Notes under the pieces: generated by a model
What the model saw: only the letters and a program-made list of their open reading frames with translations
What the model was told of the DNA's origin: nothing
Databases searched by the model: none
Shown: one piece after another, positions 1 through 11,221 of the stretch
Layout of the letters: each line of letters starts with the position of its first letter
How positions within the stretch are numbered: position 1 is the first letter of the stretch
Assembly: GCA_030848705.1 (NCBI GenBank)
Contig: CM061243.1
Coordinates: 12,425,044-12,489,043 of the forward strand
Direction of reading: 5' to 3'
DNA from: Heracleum sosnowskyi
Lineage: Eukaryota; Streptophyta; Magnoliopsida; Apiales; Apiaceae
DNA: 64,000 nucleotides
Program-made: the position numbers and the translations under genes

Positions 1-1375
1 CCATCTGGACGTTTAATTAAATTACACAATGTGTATGTGTCAAGAATCCTGTGTACTGCTATCTGGATGGCGCTCTATTGCACACATAATCAGAGGAAGA
101 AGCTGCTACAGGTAAAATAATACAACAGTTATAAGAAAATAATTAAATTACCGCAAGCCATATGGAGCAAATATTGTAACTACTCGGTGAACATCACAAT
201 GGTTGATGAGAAAGTAAGGAACTATCTTCGGTATTGCATCAGACAGCTTTTGAATCGTTAGAAGGCCCTGCTTTCAAGGAAAAGGAGTGTTGTCACATAT
301 ATATTACCACTCATGTATGATAAACAGTTCCGGAAGGAGTGGAAAAACAAACCATCTTCTCAATATTAGTTTCACCCAGACTCTGTATTTAAAAGCAACC
401 CATTTCATCATGGGTTGATCCAAACCAGCATTGTGTTTGGGGGGATTTTTAGCTTCTTTTATGTAGGAACTTTCATATGAAGAATTGACTGCCGGATCTT
501 CTAAAACTTTTTCAGCTGTAATAGATATTCCACAACTTGTATCAAGTGAAACAAATTGATTATCTTCACTTTGTAAGGCTCCGGCTAGAACCTGCACTGA
601 AGATTTTGTGGCATCTCTTTCACGTAACTTAACAACATCATCATTTGCCTCCGTCATCTCATCTTTATGACTAACAGGTTATACAGAGATAGGAGAAACG
701 GATTTTGCATCTTTTAACTGTTCTAATTCCTTTTGCGCTTCTATCTGCTCCTTGTAGCTTTCTAACGACAGTGATTCAACTCGCTCCACATTACTTGATA
801 CCAAAATTTGTCCAGATCGAGTTCTTTCAGTGTGCATTTTGATTGAAGTAGTTTCAGCTCAGTAATCATTTAGCTCTTTTCTTTGGTGATCCAAGGACTG
901 GTTTAAATCTTTCACCTAAAACATGAGCAAATCTCCAGTTGCATGCATAAATTCAAAGTACAATGCCTGCATATAGATATTTGGTGGAATTGTGAGAATT
1001 ACCAGAATTTCCTTTTCCTTGATACTATTCTGCTGAGTTTCCTATGATTTGGTTAATGCCATAACTTGCCCATCCGCCAAATCTTTGTTTTCCATGGAGG
1101 CCTGCTATTCAGTTTTCAGTCTATCGTTTTTTCCCTGCAACGATTCGTGCTCTCCAACTATGGCAATTTTCTCCTGCGCCTTTAGGAATTCTTATTGATG
1201 TGCAGTTCAGTACAAGCAACCAATAATAAGTACATTAAAATTTATAATTACAAGCATGCTTACCGGAAAACATATATACCATGCTTTCAGTGCACCAAGG
1301 CTATGTTTATCCCTTGGGACTAATGATCCACAGAATTATTTGCTCTAAATATAGAGGTACTTTCTAGTCCATATG
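1..1375 (-). pseudogene. Partial decayed copy of the LisH/HEAT (RELCH-like) gene
   Basis: This stretch aligns in the same orientation with about 14640-16005 of the intact RELCH-like gene. Copies of exon 8 (about 1-113), exon 7 (about 195-275), exon 6 (about 365-920) and exon 5 (about 1012-1185) are recognisable, and the introns between them still align. Reading with the intact gene's frame gives premature stops at 1105-1107, 1042-1044, 859-861 and 679-681, so it cannot encode the protein. The introns are diverged, so the duplication is not very recent. The window begins inside the copy, so it may continue to the left. No LisH exons were seen on the other side: homology ends inside the intron upstream of exon 5. 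An intact glutamine amidotransferase gene lies between the copy and its source. Confidence 0.88.
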
Positions 1376-2067
1376 ACATGAATTCAAATGTAGTTCATCT
1401 GCAGGTTCACTACACAGACAAAGTTTAGGCCCTAGTGAGATCCAGATAATCACACTGTTGTCCTAACATGGCCGACTCAGCTCTAATTCTACGGCATTGG
1501 CTTAGCAAAAAGAATTAAGTTGCTAGTGTGCATCCATGACCATGCTTATTTAAATTTAATCTCACCTTCAACCAACTTCAATGACTTGGACTCACAGTAT
1601 ATTAAGAGGATTTTATATTTTAAACAAATTCAATAAAAGTAGCTCCCAATGCTTTCAATCCTAAAATTTCCAATACCATACAAAATCAGAACGGAACGAA
1701 AAAGTGACCACCATATTAACTTTAATGTTAGCTCAAGGTGCAAAACAAAGGTCATCTTCATGCATTTTGAGTCGTTGCATATCACAGGCTTTCGTATAGT
1801 ACAGGAAGATCGATTTCATGTTTCGTTAAATATTATAAATATTTCCAGAGGAATTGTAAGGTCCAGGTTTTGACATAATTATACTAGAAATGTCGGATAA
1901 TCATTATGTACAACAGCACAAGTACAATCAAGCAAAATACAGAACAAAAAAGTAGAAGGAAGGATATTAAATTTTCAAATAAACAATAATCATTCACAGT
2001 GATCCTCAACTATTAAGGACATTGCATCAAATGAAAACAAAGCACTTAACCTAGAACATAATCTGAA
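1376..2067. other. Intergenic spacer, nothing recognised
   Basis: This AT-rich spacer separates the broken LisH/HEAT copy from the 3' end of the glutamine amidotransferase gene. It should hold that gene's 3' UTR (minus strand, leftward of 2068). The short open frame at 1649-1873 on the plus strand has no recognisable similarity and I do not call it a gene. Confidence 0.5.
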
Positions 2068-4001
2068 TCAAGAACCAAGGTCGTTGACCACGCCATGAAG
2101 TTTTCTATCCAGAACATCGGAACATAACTGCCCCATCATGTGATAAAATGACATGAGATCCGATAACTGCTCAATTGACATTTTCTCTATGACATTTTTT
2201 GTTAACCTTTCCCTCTCCGCATTTACCTTCAGTCTCTGAGAGTAGGAAGATGCATTTCTGACGGTTGCACCCATCTGCTTTAACCTAGTCTCTTGTTGCA
2301 AACTCAAAGCTGTATTTGACTGCAATTGAAAAACAAACCAATAAGTCCTGATATCCTTAAAATTTTGACTTGTGGATAACACTCAGTTATCTATCTCTCT
2401 ACGATACTAGGTTTATACCTCCAGAAATTCAGCTCCTGGTTCAAGTTCAGAATCTTTAAACGGATTCCTCTCATTTCCAGCTGCGTATATATCCCGTGCG
2501 AGGGAAAAACTTCTAACTATAACTTTCCTCTTCTTTTCCATTTCTTGATCAAGTTTAAGGGATCTTGGCACGCTAGTTGTGCTGTTAAGCCTCTTCTGAT
2601 AAGCTACCACTGCCTTGACAAACTCCTGCAAAGTTGATATATTGCACATAATTAGAGTAGGTGAATATATTTTCACTTTCTTATCAAGTTACATAGCTTA
2701 AGGGAAGTCACTTTCTCTGTTCCACTTGTCACTTGGGGGTTTTGGAATGGCAAGACTTGATAAATTATGATACAACTTGATTCAGTTAGCCATCTCAAGA
2801 ATGAAGAAAAACTTTTCCCTCATTAAAATAACAAAGCGGAGTAAGAATCTGTCCAAAATTGATACCTTGTAAGCAGCAGGGCATCCTGGATAATCAAACT
2901 CATCTGAATCAGGCTTCCTCATTCGCTCGGGGTGAAACTGCAGCCCCATGATAAACTTACCCTCCTCTGGATTATATGCATCAGGATCATAAAACCCTTC
3001 AACCAACCCATCAGGTGCAAATGCCATAGGCATGAAACGTTGCGCCAACTTCTTAACTCCTTGATGGTGATAACTGTTAACTCGAATCTCCATTTCCTCA
3101 TCCTCCAAAGAATCCTTAAACCAGTCACTCAACGGTGTGTTCTTGACCACCTCAACCACATGCCTATGCCCATCATAATTATCATAATCCATATGCACCA
3201 CCTTTCGATCTTCAGAACAATTTCTCGTCAATTCCTTCCCAATGTCTTGATAAAGAGTACCCCCACACGCAACATTCAAGACTTGTGAACCCCTGCAAAT
3301 TCCCAAATAAGGGATGTTCCTTTCGAGACAAAGCTTAGCCAGGCTCAGCTCAATCGTATCTTTTTCCTTATCAATAGCTGTATCACTAGCATGCACCTTC
3401 CTAATCTCTTCTAATTCCTCTGCCGACAAACCACAAGTTTCGGCTTGGTAATGAGAAGGATCAATGTCTTCTCCTTCACAAAGGAGAACCCCGTGAATTG
3501 GCTCAAAGCTGTCCAACAACATGTGGACCCCAGTCACACGGGGCACAATTACAGGTACAGCTCCATAACCAACTATAAGATCAAGATGATATTCACCTAA
3601 CAAATTTTCCAAAAATCAAACATTACCACGTTAATAATAACTCAAATCAATATTCTCGCATGATTTTGTATGTATTAAATTAAAAACATCCTAATGACAT
3701 GCGACGAAACCAGGATTTCGAAACAGCCCGACTACACAAATATATATTCAAATGCTATCACTTACATATTGGATACATAATTCAATACAATAACTCATAT
3801 AATCACCGATCTTGCATGATTATGAAGGTGGGTTTTTAATTAAATCATAAAAATAGCAACATAATACAAAATACAAAGATACATAAATGTAAAAAAATCA
3901 AGAAAATGATTACCAACGAAGTCGACAAACTTGTTCTTGCGAAGGCTGCGTCTAGAGACAATTAAAACACGAGGTAGAATTACAGAGAGGTCTGTTGACA
4001 T
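2068..4001 (-). CDS. GAT1_2.1-like: Class-I glutamine amidotransferase-like protein (GAT1_2.1 type, peptidase C26 fold)
   Basis: Four exons join in phase: 3914-4001, 2866-3596, 2420/2419-2625 and 2068-2319, each with GT-AG introns, giving 425 residues. Residues 10-260 match a class-I glutamine amidotransferase/gamma-glutamyl hydrolase-like domain. The nucleophile elbow YLGICRGSQ places Cys130, and QFHPERM places His251 and Glu253, so the catalytic triad is intact. The family hydrolyses amide or gamma-glutamyl bonds; the Arabidopsis relative At1g15040 (GAT1_2.1) has been linked to glutamine deamidation, which I recall rather than see. Residues 274-425 form a charged, probably helical C-terminal extension outside the catalytic domain, encoded by exons 3-4. 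The start was chosen because exon 1 (MSTDLSVILPRVLIVSRR) joins exon 2 in phase and matches the family's N-terminus. There is no clear signal peptide. An alternative Met inside intron 1 is not supported. Confidence 0.93.
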
Positions 4002-4113
4002 CGCTAATCAAGCTTTTTTTTTAATTATTTTGCAAATTAAGGAAGAAAGACAAAGTAGTATATGTATAAGATGTAAGACAGTGTGTGTAATATATGTAGT
4101 TGGGTATGTGTGT

Positions 4114-4123
4114 CTATATATAG
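4114..4123 (-). promoter_or_regulatory. Putative TATA box of the glutamine amidotransferase gene
   Basis: A CTATATATAG palindrome lies 113-122 bases upstream of the ATG at 4001. That implies a 5' leader of roughly 80-90 bases. The call rests on motif and position only. Confidence 0.5.
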
Positions 4124-4205
4124 TTGTAAAGTGTTCCGGTTCTAATGGCGAGATACTTAGGCGCCGCGTCTGTTAATTTGTCACATGTATGACTTACTAC
4201 TACTA

Positions 4206-4491
4206 CTCCCAATATGTCGCATTCATTTCTATATACATGTTACTCTCATTTTTATACATTTTAAAAATAATAATTTTTAATAATATAAAATATTATTACA
4301 CCCACTACTTTCTCAACTATCTCTATTCTATAATAATATAAAACACTATTATACCCACTATCTCAAATTTATTATTAAATATTGATAGGTCACCACTTAC
4401 CTACTTTTTATCTAATTTTACTCATTTTTTATATTTTTTCTTGGTCTCCGTGCCCAACCCCAATGTATATAAATCAATGGGACAAAGGAAG
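4206..4491. mobile_element. Stowaway-like MITE
   Basis: The left end (TACTCCCAATATGTCGCATT) and the inverted right end (TACTTCCTTTGTCCCATTGA) form diverged terminal inverted repeats of about 30 bases, flanked by TA dinucleotides at 4204-4205 and 4492-4493. The interior is AT-rich and contains no coding sequence. The ends resemble the CTCCCTCCGTCCC termini of plant Stowaway/Tc1-mariner MITEs. It sits about 85 bases upstream of the proposed TATA box. Confidence 0.7.
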
Positions 4492-4529
4492 TAATTTTTT
4501 AATTAATTTTTAATGAATTTTATCATTTA

Positions 4530-4795
4530 TACTCCCTCGATTCCGCTCATTTGTTTACATTTAGGTTAAGTAGGAGTTTAAAAAAACAATAAAGTAATAG
4601 AAAAAGTGGGTTAAGTTGTGGGACCAAATTTAAAGTATAAAGTGAGGATAGCGGAAAAAAATAATGAAAAAAGTTGATTTTTATATTATAAACATTTATT
4701 ATTTTTTAAAAATTTACAAATATAAAAAATTGAGAGAACATCCCAAAAAACAAAACGAAAAGAAATGGTTTGCAAAGAAAAAGTAAACTAGGACT
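4530..4795. mobile_element. Possible second MITE with one clear end
   Basis: The left end reads ACTCCCTCGATTCCGCTCAT, the same terminal motif as the neighbouring elements. The right part (about 4745-4795) carries a weak inverted match, and I cannot fix its end or a target duplication. It may be a decayed Stowaway-like copy. Confidence 0.4.
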
Positions 4796-4921
4796 ATGGT
4801 TGTTACTTAAAATGTTGGGTGAGATTGACACGTAGTCGAATTTCAAGTAAGGTTAGCTACGTGTAAGGCGAGTCAAAGCCATGGATTATACGCCAAGTGG
4901 TATGCATACATTAATTTCATA

Positions 4922-5190
4922 CTCTCTCTTCCCCTCTCATTTCTTTACATTTTTTTTTTGTACGTTTCTCTCATTTCTTTACATACTAAAAATAGTAACA
5001 TTTTATAATATAAAATTCAATCACATTCACTATTTTCTTCCAATATACTTACTTTATACTCACTTTATACATTAAATATTGATTGGTCCCACCATTTTAC
5101 TCATTTTTCTTACTTTTCTCTATTAATTTACATTTTTTCTTAACTTCTGTGTCGTCCCCTCAATGTAAAGAATTGAGGGGACGGAGAGAG
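4922..5190. mobile_element. Stowaway-like MITE with well-preserved inverted repeats
   Basis: The left terminus CTCTCTCTTCCCCTCTCATT and the inverted right terminus CTCTCTCCGTCCCCTCAATT pair along about 30 bases, continuing as TCTTTACAT on both sides. TA dinucleotides at 4920-4921 and 5191-5192 fit a TA target duplication. The 269-bp element is AT-rich and has no coding capacity. Confidence 0.8.
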
Positions 5191-5192
5191 TA

Positions 5193-8100
5193 TATTTTAC
5201 GTTTATTTTTAATCAATTTATTTATTTATATATATTTATTACCAAACAAATTAACTTAACCGGAGGAGGCGATTTTATACTAGCTTATTTTTTTTAATTG
5301 AGAATTAATTCAATAATAAAAGTCATACAACATCTACAAAAATAATTGAGTAGAACAAACATTAAATATATCATGATTATTATTTTAGATAAAATCATCT
5401 TATATACAGTCTCGTAGCACACCACTAATTCTGTTATAAAATATCACCCATTATCATTTCACAAAACATAAAATTTGATTCTCATATAGAATACTACAAT
5501 TTATATATTTTATAAGAAAATTAACAATTCAAATTTGAACAAAAAATATTTGATTTTAAACTTCGGTTCTACAATAGAACTATTCTGAATAATTTTGATT
5601 TTACTGTAGAATCATGCTAGAATAAGTCATAATTTTCAATAATTTTTGAAAATAAAATGTTGTATAATTGCATTTTTAATTTACTAAATTGAAATTTGTA
5701 ATTATATTTAATTAAAAATGTGATAAATATGTGTATTATAAATATTTTTATAATAGTGTGCTACAAGAATGTGTGCTCTAGAATGCTACCTATATCATGT
5801 CATATCGCTTATTAATCTAGTTTTCATGGAAAGATAATCAGACAATTTGTTGACTCGCTTCACTACAACCAATTTGAACTATCGACCGTAATTGCAATCT
5901 CATAAAAATATTCATCACTGAATCAAAAATTTGAAAATATGATATATCTAACATCCTGGACATTTAGATTATTCTAAAACACAGCAAAACACAACATACT
6001 CTCACACAAAAAGAGGGTAAACAAAACTCAAATAAATTTGAAACAAAACTCATCAAAATGAGATTTAATTAAAAAAATAAAATAAACTAAAAAGACAAAA
6101 AAACTTTACCCAATGAGAAAAATTATTAAAAATACAAAAATTAATCAAAGAAAATTAATTAATTTGAGACTTTCCATTAATGAAAACTCTGCTTGCTGCT
6201 ATGAAAAGAAGAAGAGAAAGGGCTTAGGGCTATCTAATTTAGGTCATGTCTCATGTCTAGGGGATACTATTGACACCCATGCATTTCCAGGCATTATCTA
6301 TCTTTAATCTTTATTTAGTAAAGAAGATAACAAAAGATAAGTTAAATTACGTTTGAGCAATCAATAATTTTATGTAGAAAGAATCGAATTTCAATACTTA
6401 TCCTCCTCGGTATGTACATTTTCTCAAATTTATAGTTTCTATTTATGCACAATACTTTTTTTTTTTTTTTTTTTTTTTTGAAATGGATGCACAATACTCT
6501 TTATGTATATATAATGATATTTTATCATATGAAATTTAAGAAGATTTTGTTACATCTTGTTTTAGATTCAAGTATTTAAGATATTATAAAAAATTCACAA
6601 ATTAGTTTTGATATTGTATGTGAAATTTTTAAGATATAAACTGATAAGTTTAAAATTTTAAATAATATGATTTGATAATAATTTTATATATGTTGCCCGT
6701 ACCAATTTTAGAAAAAAAATTCTAGAAAAAGAAGAGGAATATTAATTTAAAAATATTGAATACATGATAAGTTTTTAGTCATATGTCTTAATTAGAATAA
6801 CAAAGCTCATAATTTTTTTTAAAAAAATAGATCAAAGATGATATTAAAGTACATAAACCTCGATAAAAAATATTGACTAAAATTTTCAATGGACTTGATA
6901 ATAATTATATACATGTTATAATTTTAGAAAAAAAGTGTGATTCACTATTCGATTACCAAAATTTTAATATTTCAACTATAATAATATAGTATAATAAATT
7001 TTTAATAGAGAAGCCGTATAATAAGTTTTTAATATAAAAATTCATAAAAAATTAAAAGTAGTAGACTCAAGTTATTAAAGTATATTAAACTGTGTAATAA
7101 GTTTTTAATAGAAAAACCCGTATAAAAAATATTCAAAGGAGTATACCCAAGTTAGTTATTAAAGTACATAAAACCCAACCCAAATATCGACTACCAAACT
7201 TTTAATGTTTCGTATTTAATAATATAGTATAGATTTAACGTATTCAAATAATATTTAAAAAATTTACATATCAGGATATTATATTTATTAAAAGTAGTGT
7301 TCTAAAAATCATCAATTCAATCAAGTACTCGATCTGGGTACACGTTTATAATGTACGTATGTTCGATTCGAGTTGAACCCATTCAGGTCAAAATTTAATT
7401 TTTACATAATTTGGTCAATATTTTGTCAAATTCCGAATACTCAAAGTTACATTCAATTTTAAATTATCCAATTTTTTTGTTACTTTATTACTGTAGCAAA
7501 TTGCATATATTTGATCGTCAAAATTTATTTTTAGTTGTATTCATGAAAATTAAGTAAGTGATATAAATGTTAGATCTGTATTATCTTTTGTACATTGCTA
7601 AAAATATTATTAAGTATAATTTTTAATATTAATAATAGATTTTCAGTAAATAATTAAAATTGTAGTATTTTTAATATTAGTACGCTAAATTATGATAGGT
7701 GAATTTATCTTTTGAGTAGAATTTATGAAAATAATATCCGATTAGTTGTCCGATTAATCATTCTGAGTACGCTCACACGATTTTCAAAAACTCATTTTTA
7801 TAGAATCAAATCGAGTTGAACCGATTTTTAACTTTTACAAACTTTGAAAACACCTCATTTCGTTTAACATGTAAGAAAAATTATCTGAGACGTATCAGAT
7901 TCCTTATTTTCAAGAAAAAATGGAAATGAAATGTTTATTAATTTATTTATTTTTAATTGTATGTGAAGATTTCTTAGCAGAATACTTATAAATTAGACAC
8001 CAATATATTAAACACCATTATATATTTATGAGGGGTTTCCTAACTAACTTTTTTTCAAAGCACGAGGTTCACTGATGTGGGAATCTTATCCTGAGACATC

Positions 8101-11100
8101 AGTGGAAAAATTGTATTGTTTCTCCTGAAAATATAATTAGGTAGTTGTGGAATGCAATTTATAATTAAAATGAAGACGCCCATGCACGTAAATAGATATT
8201 TATTTTATATCATTATAAGGTTGTAAAACATGTACTATTTATTTATCACAAATTTGACTTCTGACTATGAGTCATCTGGCACTGGAGGATAATAAGAATC
8301 TATAATAAATTTGCTGACAGCTGGGATTTAAGAAAATAATAATAATAATAATAAACTTTGATGTAATAAATGTGCGATAATTTTCCTTTTTTTATTTTTG
8401 ATTAGTGTAATATTTTGATAAATAAATTGTATTGAAATACAATGTTCGAACTCTCCAGAAAGAATATTTCTCCCCCCTTTTCAACTTTCGAATACGAAAA
8501 TCTTATGAATAATGTTAGGGAACCAATTTTTTTTTTTTCAAATGTACAAAATGATGTGACAATGAGTCATATTAATGCACGTAAGATCATCTCATTAGTT
8601 ATTCTGCCAACCAACTTATTAAATGCAGACACGTGTCATTTTATATATATTTTTTAAATTTTATTTGGCTACCCAACATTTTTCAAATCGTATTATCCGA
8701 TAAGATAACAAGTACGACATGAATTAATTAAGTATAGAACGTACTCACCGAACAAGGCTTATCCAAAATAAATTGATGCCTAAGGCATGAGTTACGGATG
8801 AATAAGCAGCGCATCTACAGCTAATTATTAATTAATCAGCATGCAATTCATTTACGTTAATCGCACTTAAATCACAGGAAGGATAACCTAACGTACGTGA
8901 AGTAAAGTTCTTTAGATCTCAACCACTAATATATTTTTACAACTGTTTGATGGATTATCAGTTGCTCTTGTAAGTTTTCAGTTTTCACCACCTTCGATTC
9001 TGAGCATCCCTGTGTTGAGGCCTCCAGGGTTTGTGCAACAAGTTTGTAACACTTGGCCTGCTGTAATTTATAAAATCATTGAATTGTTTTTTTTTTCGAA
9101 TTCAATTTATCTTAACAAATGAATTGATTTGAGTTCTAAGTAATTTAAAATTATAGAAATTTTAATCTCGAATTCTATTTCCATTAACTTTGATTTTATG
9201 CTGATTACTTACTGTTTTATTAGTTTAGCAAATTTTGGTAATTTAAGATGCAATTACAATATGAGGTTGGATTCACTTCATCTACCATACAGGCATATAT
9301 GGAGGCTGCAACTAATTTTAAAGCATGTTTAAAAGGAGATGAATTTATTTACTTTTTGAAATCTTTAGAGAACTAATTTTAAATCATGTTTAAAAGGAGA
9401 TGAATTTTCTGCTTAATGATCTTAATTATATACATACCTGTTGGTGCTTCCCAAGGGCCATATTTACAGGCCGTCACCCGACATTCGTTAAATATAATTA
9501 TGAGATAAGTTTGTATACAACGGACCTAAAAGAGGGAAGAAATGTATCATAGCCTAACTTGATGTATAAAATCGATTTTGGAAAAGGAATCAGTGTTTAC
9601 TGCAGAGAGAATATACCAAACCGCTAATTAAGTTTGATTTTGTGTGTACGTGTTTACGATGTTGACATTGTATGTCTAAACTCTCCCTTAAAGGGGGTGA
9701 AAACTAAAAATAAGTGATATCGCAATCAAGAAATGCATGGATCAGTTAGATCGATCGCATTTAGATAAGAATTAACTAAATTTCTATTTATGTATAATGT
9801 TTATAGAATGAATTTCGAGTATACAAAGTTTTGAATATTTTAAATTTATGCCACAAATTTAGTGTACCCTGTTTGTGAAGTTTGCAAGCTTATAAATACA
9901 CTGTATAAACTTTTGTTAGGAATTTATTTTCAAGTGCAAGTTAACTTAAAAACGGCTTTCAAATTTCTGGAAAGCTGCCTATGTATGGACTAGGGTGGGC
10001 CACAGGATAAACTTTCTAATTTTTCAAAAATTATTACGTATGATAATTTTGATTTAACTCGGGTTAAAAGAATCTCAAAATCGGTAATAAGTTCGAAATT
10101 TAGGTTTGTTTATAATAAAATAGTTAGAGATTTACTTATTTTTGGAGATCTAAAATAATGCTTCTTAATTCTTATTCATTAAAAGCAACTGTTAGGTGAA
10201 GAAAATAGTACTTCCAAATTTCGGCCAGATTGAAGTATAAATTACATATAAAAGATAAAATAATGAGTCATCACTCAAAAATCGATCAGGCCGCAAGTTT
10301 ACTTCAACTTTCTCGTAAATATTTGTTTACAAAATTAGAATTAATCTGATAATTTCTGAACATTTACATAAAAAGTAGCGCTACTTTTTCATACTACAAT
10401 TTAAAATAATTTCTTTATTACACTTTATTAAATAAAAAAAAATCTTGAAAAATAGTTATATACTTTTTAATTTCTATTATTTTAATTTTATTTGGCTTCT
10501 ATCATATATAATTTTATTAAAAAATTTAAAAATATGCACATTTTCTACTAAATAACAAATATTTCAATTTAATTTTAGATTTAATTTGATCTTTTGCTAG
10601 TGTTATTATTGGATTGAGTAAAAATAAATGACAGTTATACAAGTAATATTCGTAATGTAAAACCAATATAACACATACATTATAGAATAGCAATATACGT
10701 AAAATAACATATTTTGAATAAGAAAATCATAATTTTTTATGATAAAAATATGAGATGTAAAAAAATTTTAGTCTAAATTTTTTAGTACAGATCATTTATT
10801 TTAAGATTCTGGATCAGCCCGCTGGCAAGCAAGTCAGACATAAAATTGACCAAAACTGCTCAATGCTATTCATGTCATGTTGAAAAAAAAAAATACAAGG
10901 TACCAAGGCTTTGATATTCACGAACCGAAATTCCGAATACATCGCCCGACAAAACACAAACACCTGCCACAAAAGTGTTTACTAGTCTAAATTCTTTGGA
11001 GCAAAATATCTTGCACTTGAAATCTTGCTATGAAGTTGACTGATTTTATACTTGTCCATTTTGTATGTCTGTATCTAAACATTAAAAAATTATGACCTTT

Positions 11101-11221
11101 GCTTTGAAATATATGAAAAAGTTTGGAACCTACTTACCTATCAAGTACAAGGATGAAACAATAACAAAACAACTTAAGGATTCCTTTGTCAAAACAACCC
11201 CCTTCACTATATAAAACATCA
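5193..11221. other. 6-kb AT-rich intergenic spacer
   Basis: No gene is supported here. The frames at 6113-6307 and 8442-8657 are short, low in complexity and not recognised. A poly(T) run lies at about 6459-6479 and an (AAT)n run near 8335-8352. The sequence is mostly non-repetitive AT-rich DNA, probably decayed transposon material. The last few hundred bases (about 10900-11221) should include the 3' UTR of the RELCH-like gene. Confidence 0.6.

Noticed and set aside
2932..3288. 118-codon plus-strand frame over the amidotransferase exon
   Set aside because: It is the antisense shadow of a conserved coding exon.
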